Assembly (NCBI GenBank): GCA_029582165.1
Contig: CM055874.1
Span: 48,335,269-48,399,268, forward strand
Length of the DNA: 64,000 nucleotides
Direction: 5' to 3'
Source: Portulaca oleracea
Lineage: Eukaryota > Streptophyta > Magnoliopsida > Caryophyllales > Portulacaceae
Part shown: positions 1-11,665 of the stretch, in pieces
How the letters are laid out: the number at the start of each line of letters is the position of its first letter
Position numbering within the stretch: position 1 is the first letter of the stretch
The notes under the pieces: model-generated
The model's database searches: none
The model's input: the letters and a program-made list of their open reading frames with translations, nothing else
Told to the model about the DNA's origin: nothing
Translations under genes and position numbers: made by a program

Positions 1-1424
1 ACCACTTTTATTTGCTAGTTGTTCTTGTTTGTTTGTTTTTGTAGGTTCTCTACCCTTTTCTTGTACACCTTCCCACAATGAGGACATTGTGGCATTTTAA
101 GTGTGGGGAGGGGGGGATATTCTGTTTTAAAGGGTAGATCACCTAGTATTTTTGTTTTTGTTTTCTTAGTTTTTGCCTAAAAATTGAAAATTTTTATGTG
201 AAAAAGGAGAAAAAAGGGAGTGAAAGCCTTAAAAGTTTTCTTTCGGTTTTCGTTTTTGTTTTGTTTTTGCTTTGTTTCTTGGATCTTGTCATCGAAATTG
301 AGAAGCCGTTCTTAAACTTCTTTAAAAGAAACCGGTCTGAGCGTTTTCGACCCTGTCTCGGTTACTAGTCATGACTTATCTCTTTAGATGTCCTTCATTG
401 AGTGTCTAGTGAGACCCCCGATTCCTTTCACGTTCTGATTGACACCGGGGGATTCTAGGGGTTTGTGTCCGAGCTTGTTCTTTTTTTCTTTCCCGTTTAG
501 CAAAAGCAAAAGCAAAGTCAAAAAGAAAGAAAAAGAAAGCAAAAGCTACAATAAACGGATTAAGTGGATCATGTCGCTGAATGACATTAACCACCATACA
601 CTCAGCCAACTTACACGGGCCTGGTTTTAGCGGTACGGCGCCATTACCCCTTAAGCTCCTCCCATATCGAACTCTCGACGGAGGTGTGTATGGAAAAGAC
701 TGTGTTGGGAGGGTAAACCCCATTTTTGGGCCGTCCAATTCCCGAAAGTAAGGCTAATACCGACCTTCAAAAACAAAAAGAAAAAAAAAGAAAAAGCAAT
801 TTCATTGGTGAAACCAACCAAAAAGAAAAGAAAGTTTGTGCTTCAAAAAAGTGTGGGGCCTCTCCTTGCATCACCTACGGCCCTCACCAAGCCAAGGGCG
901 ACCAGATGCAAGTAAGGGCAACACTTCTCTTGTTTTGTTTCGTTGATTTTGAGCTCGGACATGAGTCTTTGGAATCTTTCGGGATTGGTTGGAACCCACT
1001 AGTACTTATGCACATGGGGTTTTGCTTGACACTAGATGTAGGACATCGAAAATCTCAAAGACTGACTTTTGCTTGGGATGGGTGCTTATGAAATGCTCAT
1101 AATGGTTCCTTTTGGAGGCTTAATAACGTTTTCTTAATTAAGATTGCAAGATCTTTTGAAGCGAAGCTTTTGTTTCTCTTCCCTTTTGTTTTCTTCGGTT
1201 TTGTTTTCACTTTCCCTCTCTCCTTTTTCTTTGGCTTTTGTGAGTATAGCCGCTACAAACCCTCACGAGTCCATCTCGTCCACCCAGCCTGCCGGGGGGT
1301 TCAAAGGGCTTGGTGCATACGCTAAATGCACTCGTTTCCTCCCACGAAAGAGGAGTTGGTGTTTAGTTTCTATTTGTTTTTTTTTGTTTCACTCGGGACG
1401 AGCAAACGTTTAAGTGTGGGGAGG
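1..1424 (+). mobile_element. 3' non-coding internal region of a Ty3/gypsy retrotransposon
   Basis: This stretch precedes a recognisable LTR and has no convincing ORF. It carries two copies of the purine-rich string AAGTGTGGGGAGG, one near 101-113 and one at 1412-1424. That string is the typical polypurine tract of plant Tat/Athila-like gypsy elements. The second copy abuts the LTR and is the likely functional tract; the first is an internal copy 1.3 kb upstream. Long runs of T/C and A/G give shadow ORFs on both strands. The pol genes of the element would lie left of the window. Confidence 0.5.
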
Positions 1425-3018
1425 TGATTAGACCCAATTTTGTGTCTAAATAACGCCTTAATTCTTAGGCGTTTGACTTGTTTCGTGTTTATTTTCACGG
1501 CTTTTTAGTATGTTTTTGGTTATTTTGTAGGTTTTGGCGTTTTACACAAAAACGTAGCAAAAAGGGGTAATTTAGAGCATTTTTGGTGATTTCCCGAGCC
1601 AAGCCAGACCGAGAGTCGAGGCGGAGTTGACCCGGGACCACTTTCCCTTCATTTGGTGCGAAACAGTGAAGTAACACCCGCTACGACCCTTGTAGCGGGC
1701 GTTACGTGCCTTGGAATGAAGGAAGAAACAAAGGGAAGAAAAGTCATAAGGTAGCTACCACAAGCTGGCCGAGTAAGACCGCAGCTGCGGTATTGGAGGA
1801 TGGTAGCCACGGTCTCTCGAGGATGAAAAATCGCAAAGCACTTCTTCGTTGGTCGCGCCCGCGACGGGGGTCGCGCTCGCGGTAAACGATGCACCGCACC
1901 TGCGGTGTCTCGAACATTCAATCGCCCAGTTTTCTTCGCTCCATGGCCGCACCTGCGATGGGCTAGGACCGCACTTGCGGTCCCCTGATTCTGCGCAACT
2001 TATCCGGCTTGTGCGCTGCGTTTTGGGCAGGTTTTTATGCTTTGTATAAATAGACTCCTTAGCTGAGTTTTTGGGGGTGCATCTAGGGATAGACTTAAAC
2101 ATTTTCTAGCTTGTAATTAGTGGATTGTAGAGAGAGTTTAATGAGAGATTAACCTAGGGTTTGTGGTGTTTGTGAAGATTTGGAGATTCAAACAATTGAA
2201 AGATTGTTGGATCATCTTTTATTGCTTTCTCTTGTTCATCTACAGCATTTTGATAAGTATTCTCTTCCCTTAACTCTTTTATTAACTACTTTGCTAATTA
2301 CTTTCTTGCTTGTTTAATTGTTTTGCTTGTTATTTCATTATCTTGCTTGTTTATGGTTGTTTGATGTTAGAAATCATGTTTAGGGTTGGTTTGGATGTTG
2401 TTAGCATAGTTTTTATCATGATTAGTGGCTAGAAACCCTATGGGTTAGGGGGTAATTAAGGGTGTGAATGGGTGATTAGGTTTGGGTTAGCAATATTAGT
2501 GGGTAATTAGTTGGGAAATCAATTTCTCACTCCTTTCCTTCCCTCAAGTGGGATGTTTTTGGGTTCGAAAGTCCCCAAACATATCCAACACTTGAGTTGG
2601 AAGGTTGGAATTGGGATAGTTAGTATTCTACTCACGGAAGTGAATAGAAACTAACTAGGGAATTCCGTTTCATTAACTCTCCGGGTCCGTGGTGGACTTT
2701 GGGGAAGTTAATCCGGACTATCCTCGAAACAGGAAGCTCGGTGGGTATTTTCCAACGGAATTGCCACTTGATTCTCCCTCCTTATTATTCTCTTGTTGCA
2801 AAACCCATTTCCTCACTCCCGTTTGCATCCCAAAAAGCCTCCGAAGCCCATTTCCTTTCCTTGACCGACCTTAGTTTTATTTCTTGCGTTGTGACCCTTT
2901 CAACCGAATACCTTACCTTAGCAATCTCATCACGATCATTGACTTAGTTTCTATGACCAAGGCCGCCAGCTCCCTGAGAGAGAATGACAAAACCGAGGTC
3001 TCACAAACCACTGTTACA
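1425..3018 (+). mobile_element. 3' LTR of Ty3/gypsy element (about 1.6 kb)
   Basis: The LTR begins TGATTAGACCC directly after the purine tract and is proposed to end ...CTGTTACA. A TATA box (TATAAATA, about 2043-2050) sits where a U3/R promoter is expected. The right boundary is set only by the TG...CA rule and by a CTCCCTG... context like that seen at the end of similar LTRs, so it could be off by tens of bases. The 5' LTR is outside the window, so the target duplication cannot be checked. Confidence 0.55.
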
Positions 3019-3689
3019 GGGACCATAGATTATCACATTATCAATCTTATTGAAACAAAATTGCAGCGGAAAGCTAAGAGTGCGAGGTTAGGGACAAACA
3101 AATTAATTAGTACACAACATATTTAAAAAATAACTTTCTACTTCATGTTTTTTAATAATTTGACGGTTAAAGACCAAAATGTATTCACCAAACAAAATGA
3201 GTAGTGTCATAGAATATATAGTGCTATATAATATAAAGTACCCTACAATACTAGAGAGTTCAACAAAATTACTACATAGTAGCTACAATTTGTCCCGCAA
3301 GAAGTAATATAGTTCGAAGGAAAACTTAGCATACAAAAACATTCAAAGACAATGTTAAAAAAAGTATTTTAACTATTCTATACAGCAAAGCACCGATGTT
3401 TAACAGCCATAACGGAGTGCTCCGATAAGATGTTTAGTGACAATCAGGAGGAAGATTTAAGTCAGCATTGAGAGTAAAAAGGTACAACAGAAGGTATACA
3501 TACTGAGAGATAGAGGACTAGGAAGAAACTAATAGTTGCAACAAACTCAGGTAGCAGAGGTAAAAAAAACTATCCCCTCCCTCCCACCCAACCCCCCCCC
3601 CCCCCCCCCCGCGCGCCCCACACATACACACACCCTTCTAAGGTGGAATTGAGGGGGGGGGAGGAACTCACCAAGGCCATGAATGAAGA
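3019..3689. other. non-coding spacer with poly-C tract
   Basis: AT-rich DNA without a supported gene. It contains a run of about 20 C at 3592-3610 followed by CGCGCGCCCC and ACACAC repeats. No TE ends were recognised. Confidence 0.5.
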
Positions 3690-5787
3690 TGCTGGTGTCG
3701 AGACCCTCCTAGAGGCTTCTTTTAGTAAACCTCCTAATTGATCCTCGTAAGCAACATAAGTAGTCTAATAAATCCTTCAACAACTTTGTCATGAGAATGG
3801 AGACAATTAATCCTTAGAATTTTTGTCCTCTCATTAAAAATTGGGTTTCGAGCTATGTGTGTCATTGCCTTATTTTCACAATATAAAGTGACAGGTAGAG
3901 AAACCTTAATGTGGAAGTCTTGAAGTAACTTAGATTGCCAACCCAACTGAAAGGTAGTAATTGACATGGCACGATATTTCAGCTTCTGTAGTGGATTTAG
4001 CAAATGTCTTCTGCTTCTTGGCCTTCCAAGATGGAAGGGATGGTCCCAAAAATACACAATAACCACTGAGAGATCTAGCACTCATCCTACATGCAACCCA
4101 ACTTGTATCACAAAAGGAAGAGACCTATAAATCATTGTTAGAGGAGTGAAATAACCCCTTACTGATGGTGTCTTTCAAATAACTCAGAACATGAAGGGCT
4201 GCTTGATAGTGAAGCTTAGTTGGATTTTGTAGGAATTGACTTAAATGTTGAACATAGGTAATGTCAGGCCGGGTGATGGTAAGATATAATAAGTGGCCCA
4301 CAAGACTTCTATAAGCTTTAGAACTTGTCATAGGTGTCCCAATGTCTAAGGCTAAGTGAAGACCTCTAGGCATAGGAAACTTGCATGGCTTTGAACCTGT
4401 TATGCCAGCATCCTTCAAGATATCAAAAGGATACTTCTTTTGGTTGAAAACAGTACCTTTAGATGACCTAGCAATTTGAATCCCAAGGAAGTATATGGCC
4501 TTTCTGAAGCCTTTGATGGTAATATGTAAATCATCCTTGATGAGGCAAATAACATCCTCATCATCTGTTGTTAACAGTAGATAATCAATATCGACAAGAA
4601 TGAAAATAGCCTTCCCATTGTGAACTCTAGAAACTAGAGAATAGCCACTCTTAGATTGAGTATATCCACGACTAATCAAAAATTTTATGAGGCCCACATT
4701 CAATTGTCTGGAGGCTTGCTTAAAGCTAAAAAGCGACAGTTCAAGCTTGCAAACTTGGCTAGGTAAAGCCTTGATACCCCAAAGGGGGTTGCATATATAC
4801 TTCTTCCGGTACACCATGTAGAAAGCCATTATTCACATCGAATGAAATAAGGACAATCCCCTAGCACCAACTAGAGCAAAGAAAACTCTTACAATAGCCA
4901 GCTTTGCTATAGGAGAAAATGTGTGTTGTCTTTGTCTTTAATCCCCTCGAAACCGCTTATCACCAAGCGAGCTTTGTGCCTTTCTACAAAACCATTTGGT
5001 TCTTGTACACCCACTTGGACATTAGAGCTCTTTACCCCTTATGTAAGGAAGTGAGAACCTATGTACCGTTATTCTTAAGGGCCTCAAGCTCTTTGTCCAT
5101 GGCCATTACCAAATTACGGTACTGATGCGCTTTTGTAAAAGAGTGGCGTTTAGGAACATGAAGAAAATTGACTAATAATACAACATGGGAAGGGGAAAGG
5201 TGGTGTAAATGTTGATTAGTTAGAATAGAGTAGGCATTAGTGTGAAGGTTGTGAGAGAACATAGTAGCAATTGATTTATGTCGCTGTTGGACTGTGCAAT
5301 CAAAGTCCTTGAACAAAGTAGTAGGTGTTTTAACTCTTGTTGACTCTTCCCATGTTTAGTAATGAGAGAAGGCTGCTCAGGAAATTTTCCTTGAAATTTA
5401 GGAGAATTGGGAATGAGGGAAATGGGAGAGATGTGAGTATTAGAAGGTGGTGAAACATCATAATCACTATGAAACTGATCAGAAGTAGAAGTAGGGATAA
5501 GGAATAAGTAGTAGGTGAATCAAGTGTGAGTTGTTGAGAAGTTTGAGGGACATCATGTTGATATTCATCATAAAAAAGGGAATCAATGTCAGGAGAAAAA
5601 AACATGGTGTCCAATTTAGAACTAGGTAACATTAATAGATACTTAAAAGGGAGAACATTTTCATTAAAGATAATGTCTCTACTATAAAAAGCCTTTTCAG
5701 TTTGTAAATCATAAAACTTATATCCCTTAACGCTATAAGAATACCCTAGTAAAACACATTTTATTGCTCTATAGGAGTAAACTTATC
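3690..5787 (-). pseudogene. decayed Ty1/copia pol (reverse transcriptase and RNase H)
   Basis: Read on the minus strand from high to low coordinates, the order is that of copia pol. First comes the post-integrase stretch with CVLLGYSYSVKGYKFYDLQTE (about 5770-5680). Next is the start of RT with MDKELEALKNNGT (about 5100-5060), then RT with FILVDIDYLLLT in place of the YVDD box (about 4590) and ARSSKGTVFNQKKYPFDILKDAG. The RNase H part reads EYRAM-like KYRAMSITTFQL, LYCENKAMTHIA and NERTKILRINC (4081-3734). Several stops and frameshifts break the frame, so it is dead. Its upstream end is cut by the LTR that starts at 5788. Confidence 0.85.
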
Positions 5788-6456
5788 TGATGTATGTGTA
5801 GCTCAATAATCAGAGTGCAAGAGCTAGACAACACCAATTCTCCTAGACAAACTAGGATGATCTCTACTTAAGCTAGCTTTAGGGTTAAAGTTAGCATCAT
5901 GGAAAGGAAAACAAGCAAAGAAACAAAGATAGACTTGTACTCTAACTAATACAGACTACACCACAGCCAAAATCACAAGGGCAATATGCAATCCTCACTT
6001 ATGCATACAGACCACACCACCATAAGCAAGAACTAAGCTCCATCGTCACCAGTAGACATGCCAAATCTAGATATGGTAGTTGAAATTTTGAGAGTTATTA
6101 TAACACTCACAAACACAGAGAAGCAGCAAAGCTCCACTTTCTTTCATAAAACTCGAATGAACAAAGAAAGATTACATAAGCTTGCTAATATACACTAAGC
6201 TAGCCAGCAGCCAACTAGCTTAACCAAGCTAATGATGTTTCCTAATGATGAAGAAACCTCTAATCATCCTAGATTACATGTAACATCTAAATGAGCTGCT
6301 TAAACTAAATTGCGAACATATTTACATCGTTTGAACACAAATTGAGCCAGCAAAACACCAACTGGTGCTTGGCTGATTTCTTTTGGTCCAATAGGTTGTC
6401 TCCATGCAATTTATCCACCTCCTTTGTTGATTTAAGTTGTAACAGGTAACTCCTCA
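5788..6456 (-). mobile_element. LTR of repeated family B, copy 1
   Basis: The minus strand runs from TGAGGAGTTACC (6456) to ...GCTACACATACATCA (5788), about 669 bp. It aligns along its whole length with 31691-32362 and, less closely, with 45645-46627. Shared blocks include GGAGGTGGAT, TTTAAGCAGCTCATTTA, AGAGGTTTCTTCATCATTAGGAAAC and GAAAGTGGAGCTT. No matching internal region or partner LTR is next to it, so I read it as a solo LTR inserted into the copia pseudogene. Target-site duplication is not clear. Confidence 0.7.
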
Positions 6457-6869
6457 TCTGCTAGATGATTGTTGTAACGTAAAATTACAGAGGGTAACTT
6501 TATCATATGAGGAAAAGACCAAGCAAACCCTTGTTGTTTGCTAGAAATCACACTTACCCTCCACAGAACTTCTATGTAAGCAACTACTATTGTTGGTACT
6601 GTAGAAAATGCCCAAGGATAAAAGTCGACTGCACTTTAATGTCATAGATACTAGACATGTCAAGGACTATAATGATATAGGTTACAACCATTATGGTCAC
6701 CATATCTTCATGCATGAGCCTCCGAAATATAGTTTGGCAAGACTAGGTTCTGCAAAAACCCAATTTGGAAATTGAGCTATGTTTGTAGTCCAACCTTCCT
6801 AGCTCTACTCTGATGATCTATGATCTTTATTCACAACCCTCCAAAAGTCTCCTAGGGCTCCTCCTCCAA
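6457..6869. other. retroelement-derived spacer
   Basis: Non-coding interval between an LTR and gypsy integrase remains. On the minus strand it follows the integrase C terminus and may be 3' untranslated sequence of that gypsy element. Nothing else is recognisable. Confidence 0.4.
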
Positions 6870-7985
6870 AAAGGTCTCAATGTAGCTGAATGGAGGATAC
6901 AAAACCTCCTTTGGAGCTGAATGAGTAACCCAACTTGCTGTGTGATCTACTTGGAATATCTTGGGTTGAAACAACACCCAGGTAGCTAGCTTGGACTAAG
7001 GCAGTGGATGTAGAAGAATCTACTTCACCCTCCCCAAGTTGGGGAAAGTTTTCCCTCAAACTTGGTAGGCCTTCTTCTTCAAGATAATAATGCCTTAAGT
7101 CAACTATATCGAAGGTGGCACTGTCTCCATAGCATCAGATAAATACAACTTGTATGCATTCTTGTTGATTCTCTCCAACACTTCAAAAGGACCATTTGCC
7201 CTTAACAATAATTTCCCCTTCCTCCTATTGGGAAATTTGTCATTTCCCAGGTGGATCTAAATGAGATCACCTGGCTGGAACACCACTCTTCCTCTCTTTT
7301 GTGTTGTTGCTCCTATCTTTTCATTATACTTAATGATTTGATCCTTGACTTACTAATAGAGCTCTCTAATATGCTTGGCTCTTGCATTTGCCTCACAACT
7401 AAACTTGATTAATGTAGCTTAGGGTGTCAAATCGAGTGGGATGATGGGATTTCTCCCATAGACTACCTGAAAAGGTGGTAAGTCAATAGTCTTGATGGGT
7501 GCCTTGTTAAAGGAAAACTCAGCATGGATTAGAAGAGTATCCCAACTAGTCTTGCCCTTAATCACCAATGATCTAAGCAAGGAACCAACAGTCCTATTGG
7601 TCACCTCAATCTGCCCTTCTGTCTGAGAATGATAGGTGGGGCTATACTTCAATTGAGTGTTAAGCTTCTTCCAGAGAGTCACCCAAAAATGACTCAAGAA
7701 CTTGGTGTCCCTGTCTGAAACCATAGACCTAGGGATACCATGCAACTTCAGAACTTCTTGAAATAGTAATCAACAACTCTTATAGCTTCATAAGTAGTGT
7801 AATAGGGAATAAAATGGGCCATCTAGGAAAATCTATCAACAACAACCATGATTGAGTCCTTACCTCTTTGAGTTATGGGTTGGCTAATGATGAAATTTAG
7901 GTTGATGTCTTCCCATGGGCCTTTTGGAACAGGCAAAGGTGGGTATAGCCCATGAGGTGGGCTATGGCTTTTGGCTAATTGACAT
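6870..7985 (-). pseudogene. Ty3/gypsy integrase remnant
   Basis: Minus-strand reading gives integrase in order. The zinc-finger end [20 protein letters not shown] and the core start [10 protein letters not shown]...[13 protein letters not shown] are at 8029-7823. SDRDTKFLSHFW, then YHSQTEGQIEVTNRTV (catalytic D and E regions) and VVYGRNPIIPLDL are at 7745-7419. The C-terminal region with [41 protein letters not shown] sequence is near 7270-7130. Stops and frame changes separate the blocks. The motif set is that of plant gypsy elements; the reverse transcriptase part is missing. Confidence 0.85.
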
Positions 7986-8462
7986 GTTTGATACGTCGCA
8001 AGTGCATGGGGTACTGTGTAGTGTATCAAAGTCGTTCTCTCGAGGACTTGCTCGGATTACGCACTAAACTATCTCATTACAAAGGATGCTAGGTTGCCCA
8101 AAGGTTGGGTTTTGTTTTTGCTAACTACTAATTTGAAACTAAACAAGTAAATAACCTTTTAGGGTTTTAATAGATGATTAAAGGTGTTTGGGGGTTCTTT
8201 TGTGGTGGCTTCAACCCGCTATCATCCGACTCAACACCTTGAAGCACCTGGAGCGTGCCAAAACCTAAGATGTAGCCATCATCATTATAGCGCAAATCGA
8301 GAGGAGGCTTGTTGTGCAAGCACTCTACTTTAGTACCCTAGCCCTAATTCCTTTGAACTGTTGCAGTGAACCCCGCAAATTATGATGTACAAATGATTGT
8401 ACGGAGCAAGGTGCGAACGCTCGGGTTATCAAGGTAGCATTGATAAAATCCTAGAGTAATTT
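7986..8462 (-). mobile_element. fragment of Ty3/gypsy LTR 3' end
   Basis: On the minus strand this reads ...CGAGCAAGTCCTCGAGAGAACG...CCCCATGCACTTGCGACG, the style of sequence found at the 3' ends of Tat/Athila-type LTRs. It joins the integrase remnant directly at about 7985, which shows a rearrangement. No ORF. Confidence 0.4.
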
Positions 8463-8464
8463 TT

Positions 8465-8935
8465 TTGTATCAAAGTTTTTTTCCTTGTCAAAATGTATCT
8501 ATTTACACTTCATATTGCAGTTTGCAGACAATATATTTTCTTTTGTCAAAGGGTAACTTTCCTTTGTCAAAGTGCATCTTTTCCATGTCAAGGTATATTT
8601 TTTTCTTTGTCACGCTATGTATTCTTTTGCCAGTGTATCTTTTTCTATAGCAAACTTGTTGAAGTGCATCTTTTCCATATCAACGTGCATCTTTTCGGTG
8701 TCAAAGTGTATCTTTTCCTTTTCAAAGTGCATATTTCACGTGTCAAAGTGCATATTTTCTTTGCCACGGTGCATCTTTTCTTTACTAAAGTGCATCTTTT
8801 CCTTGACAATCCTTATCTTTTACTTGTCCAGGTTCATCTTTTACATGTCATAGTGCATTTTTTCCTTGTCAAAGTGTATCTCTTCTTTTCCAAAATGTAT
8901 CATTCCCTTGTTAATGTGGACAGCTTTTAGATTGT
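8465..8935 (+). repeat. 21-bp minisatellite, array 1
   Basis: About twenty diverged copies of the unit GTGCATCTTTTCCTTGTCAAA, 21 bp. Because 21 is a multiple of three, every frame stays open and gives heptad peptides such as KCIFSLS (plus) and FDKEKMH (minus). These ORFs are by-products of the repeat and not evidence for a gene. The same unit returns at 10540-10699 and 11110-11370. Confidence 0.9.
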
Positions 8936-9289
8936 ACTCCCGCGACAGTACAGATTTTTTCCTAGCACCTGCTATGCCAGCTCAGCCCAATCATGTGTAA
9001 CATTCTCAGCCCAGCCCACACAAATTGTTAAAATACGACCGCACAAACTAATACTCAGAAGATTTGCATTAATCTGGTAGTGGGTAATTAGTTAACTATA
9101 CAAGAGGTGCTTGGTTTGAGTCCTATTAGTTGTAATTTAGATATTTTTATTATTTTCAGATTTGTATCAATATTTTTATTAGAATTAATTCTTGCCTTTG
9201 GAGCTTTATTTTGTTGTTTGCTCTAACTTTTTTTTTGGGTTTCTACCATTTTAAAAAAAATTATAATATTATTAATTATTTCATTATTT
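8936..9289. other. spacer between two tandem arrays
   Basis: No gene seen. It begins with GTACTCCCGCGACAGT near 8934-8949, which recurs as GTACTCCCGCGAGAGT near 10500-10515, so both flanks of the 9-10.5 kb block carry the same short sequence. Confidence 0.4.
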
Positions 9290-10010
9290 AACGTACCACA
9301 AAAAGAAATATTGTAAGTGTCTGTGCTAATGTGCAAATAAGTTTATCCAACAAAAATGTAGTATGCAAAGGAGTTTGTGATAGTATGCAAATGAGTTTAT
9401 CCCTCAAAAAATAGTGTGCAAATAAGTTTGAGCTAGTGTGCAAAGTAGCCTGTGCTGGTGTGTAAAGAAATCTTTCACACAAAAATTAGTGTGCAAATGA
9501 GTTTGTGTTATTGTGCAAAGAAGTTCATCCCACAAAAAAATTAGTGTACAAATGAGTCTCTATCCCACAAAAAAATTAGCGTGTAAAAGAGTTTGCACTA
9601 GTGTGCAAATGATGTCATCCCACAAAAAATATAGTGTGCAAAAGAGTTTGCAATTCTATGCAAATGAGTCTATCCCACAAAAAAATAGTGCGTAAAGGAG
9701 TTTCTAATAGTGTGTAAATGAGTTGTCGCTAGTGTGCAATGAAATCTATCCCACAAAACTAGGGTGCAAAGGGGTATGTGTCATAAAAAAAAATGAGTAC
9801 ATGCTAGTGTACGATCGACTACATAATAATATTTGGGAAAAATATTGTTATAGTGTGCAACGCCAAATTTAGATATACTTCGTGTCCAAAAGTATCTCAC
9901 AGAAAATTAATTTGAAAAAGAATTTGTGCTAGTGTGCAAAAGAGTCGTTGGTAGTATGCGATTGACTATATAATACGGTGGGAAAAGGATATTGTGTGAG
10001 ACTGTGCAAT
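9290..10010 (+). repeat. degenerate tandem repeat (AGTGTGCAAA / ATCCCACAAAAAA)
   Basis: Many imperfect copies of blocks such as AGTGTGCAAATGAGTTT alternating with ATCCCACAAAAAAATT, in roughly 30-35 bp periods, decaying to the right. No protein or TE ends recognised. It is different in sequence from the 21-bp minisatellite that flanks it on both sides. Confidence 0.7.
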
Positions 10011-10539
10011 AATTTTCGTCAAGATAATGCATGAGCTTTTTAACAATATTATAATAGAATAATAGAAATTAATACCATATAATCTTTTGTAATTAAATTA
10101 AACTAATTTAGAATACAAAAGATAAAAAAAATGATTTTAAAAAATATTAATGATAATTAAAACATAATCTAATCAAGTACAGTACATTAAAATTTTGAAT
10201 GAGGAAAAAATATAATAATATAAATATTGGGTGGGTAGCAAATTCAAAAAAATAAATAAATTTAGTAAAATTCAAAAAAGCATGAATAAGAAAAAAAATT
10301 CGATAACATTTAAAATAATATGCGTGAAAAAATCCAAAAACAAAACAAAAAGAACAAATACACTTCGCATTTGGGAAGGATTGAACTCTGGACTTCTGCC
10401 ATTTCAACTCACACCAACCTACCACTCCAACGACTATGAAACTCTTTCACAAATTATATACTTATTGTTTTTTACTTGCAATATGTGGAGACAAGAAGTG
10501 TACTCCCGCGAGAGTGTGCAATATTTCGTAATGCGGATG
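10011..10539. other. AT-rich non-coding spacer
   Basis: A/T-rich DNA with homopolymer runs. No supported gene; the ORFs here have low-complexity translation. Confidence 0.4.
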
Positions 10540-10699
10540 TTTCGATTGTCAATGTGCATATTTTCTTTGCCAAAGTGCATCTTTTCTATATCAAATTGCA
10601 TTTTTTCTCAGTCAAAGTGTATCTTTTCCTTTTCGAAGTGCATCTTTCTCTTGTCAAAGTACATATTTTCTTTGTCAGAGTGCATCTTTTCCTTGCCAA
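10540..10699 (+). repeat. 21-bp minisatellite, array 2
   Basis: Further copies of the GTGCATCTTTTCCTTGTCAAA unit. The array is interrupted by the MITE that begins at 10700 and resumes at 11110 with CTTGCCACAGTGCATATT, showing that the MITE landed inside it. Confidence 0.85.
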
Positions 10700-11109
10700 C
10701 TATGTTGTAAAACCCAAACAGGACCGGCCAGTCCGACTGATTCATTGTGAACCGACAAGTTGACCGGTCCGGTTCAGGTTTAGTTTGGTTGACTAGTTCA
10801 ACCGGGGGGAAAAAACACCAAAATCGGTTCAACCGGGTGAACCAGTTGAACCAGGCAGTTCACGGTCAGACCAGGATTTTGGTAATTTAATTTTAAAAGA
10901 TTCGGTTTTGGACCCAGTTCTATCTGATTTTTGACCGGTTCAATTATTTTGGTAGCTTAATTATACTTGAAGTATATGAAACTTTTTTAATTCATGACTG
11001 GTTCATGCCGGCTTTGACCGATTCAACCATTGCCCTGATCAACCGGTCTAATCCGGCCAAACCGATCTGACCAGTTGAACCATTAACCGATCCAGTTCTG
11101 ACAACATAG
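10700..11109. mobile_element. hAT-like MITE rich in CCGGTC motifs
   Basis: The 410-bp element starts CTATGTTGTAAAAC and ends ...GTTCTGACAACATAG, giving terminal inverted repeats led by CTATGTTGT. It is flanked by CTTGCCAA (10692-10699) and CTTGCCAC (11110-11117), a 7-of-8 target duplication of the size typical for hAT elements. The interior is dense in GACCGGTT/AACCGG motifs. No transposase is encoded. A diverged relative seems to lie at 11905-12116. Confidence 0.65.
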
Positions 11110-11370
11110 CTTGCCACAGTGCATATTTTCTTTGCCATAATGCGTCTTTTCCTTGCCAAAGTGCACTTTTTCCTTGTCAGTCTTTAACTTGTCAAGGTCC
11201 ATCTTTTCCACGTCATAGAGCATATTTTTCTTGTCAAATTGTATCTTTTCCTTTCAAAATGTATCCTTCCCTCAACAATGTGAATCTTTCCGTTGTCAAT
11301 GTGCATCTTTCCCTTGCCAAAATGCATCTTTTCCATATCAAAGTGCATCTTCTCCTTTTCAAAGCGTAAA
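11110..11370 (+). repeat. 21-bp minisatellite, array 3
   Basis: Continuation of the 21-bp array beyond the MITE, ending near CTTTTCAAAGCG. On the minus strand the units read FEKEKMH/FDMEKMH/FGKGKMH. Confidence 0.85.
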
Positions 11371-11478
11371 CGACGTAGAGGAATGTAACTCATGAGCCTA
11401 TAAATACCATTAGCACGGTACAAGGTACAAGCGGTTGTATCATATAAAAGTCATGTCATATTGCAAATATGTGATGCA

Positions 11479-11665
11479 GTAACCAAGGAAATCACTCAAG
11501 TTCAGTAAGAAAGAGGACTTCGATGAATTATTAGCCTTACGTTATTATTCATTTCCTCTCTAAATACTTTGTTCTCTCTAAATCTCTCTCCATTTCCATA
11601 ATGTACAGGCTAGTAATTCATCGAAGTCCTCTTTCTTTCTGAACTTGAGTGATTTCCTTGGTTAC
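11479..11665. repeat. inverted repeat, 52-bp arms, 83-bp loop
   Basis: The left arm 11479-11530 (GTAACCAAGGAAATCACTCA...) and the right arm 11614-11665 are reverse complements at 51 of 52 positions. Partial pairing goes on outside the arms (TGATGCA / GGCATCA and more). A TATA-like CTATAAATA lies about 80 bp left, near 11398. The arms do not match the neighbouring tandem repeats. This could be a fold-back element end or a locus that makes a hairpin RNA. Confidence 0.8.

Noticed and set aside
406..738. 110-codon minus-strand frame near the left edge
   Set aside because: Lies in the untranslated 3' region of a gypsy element; composition reflects purine/pyrimidine runs and there is no family match.
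8493..8930. 145-codon open frame with repeated FHVK/LFLVK-type peptides
   Set aside because: It is the translation of the 21-bp minisatellite; both strands and several frames are open for the same reason, and there is no gene context.
8465..8935. Regular short repeats resembling a CRISPR array
   Set aside because: Units are directly tandem without unique spacers, and the DNA is plant nuclear.
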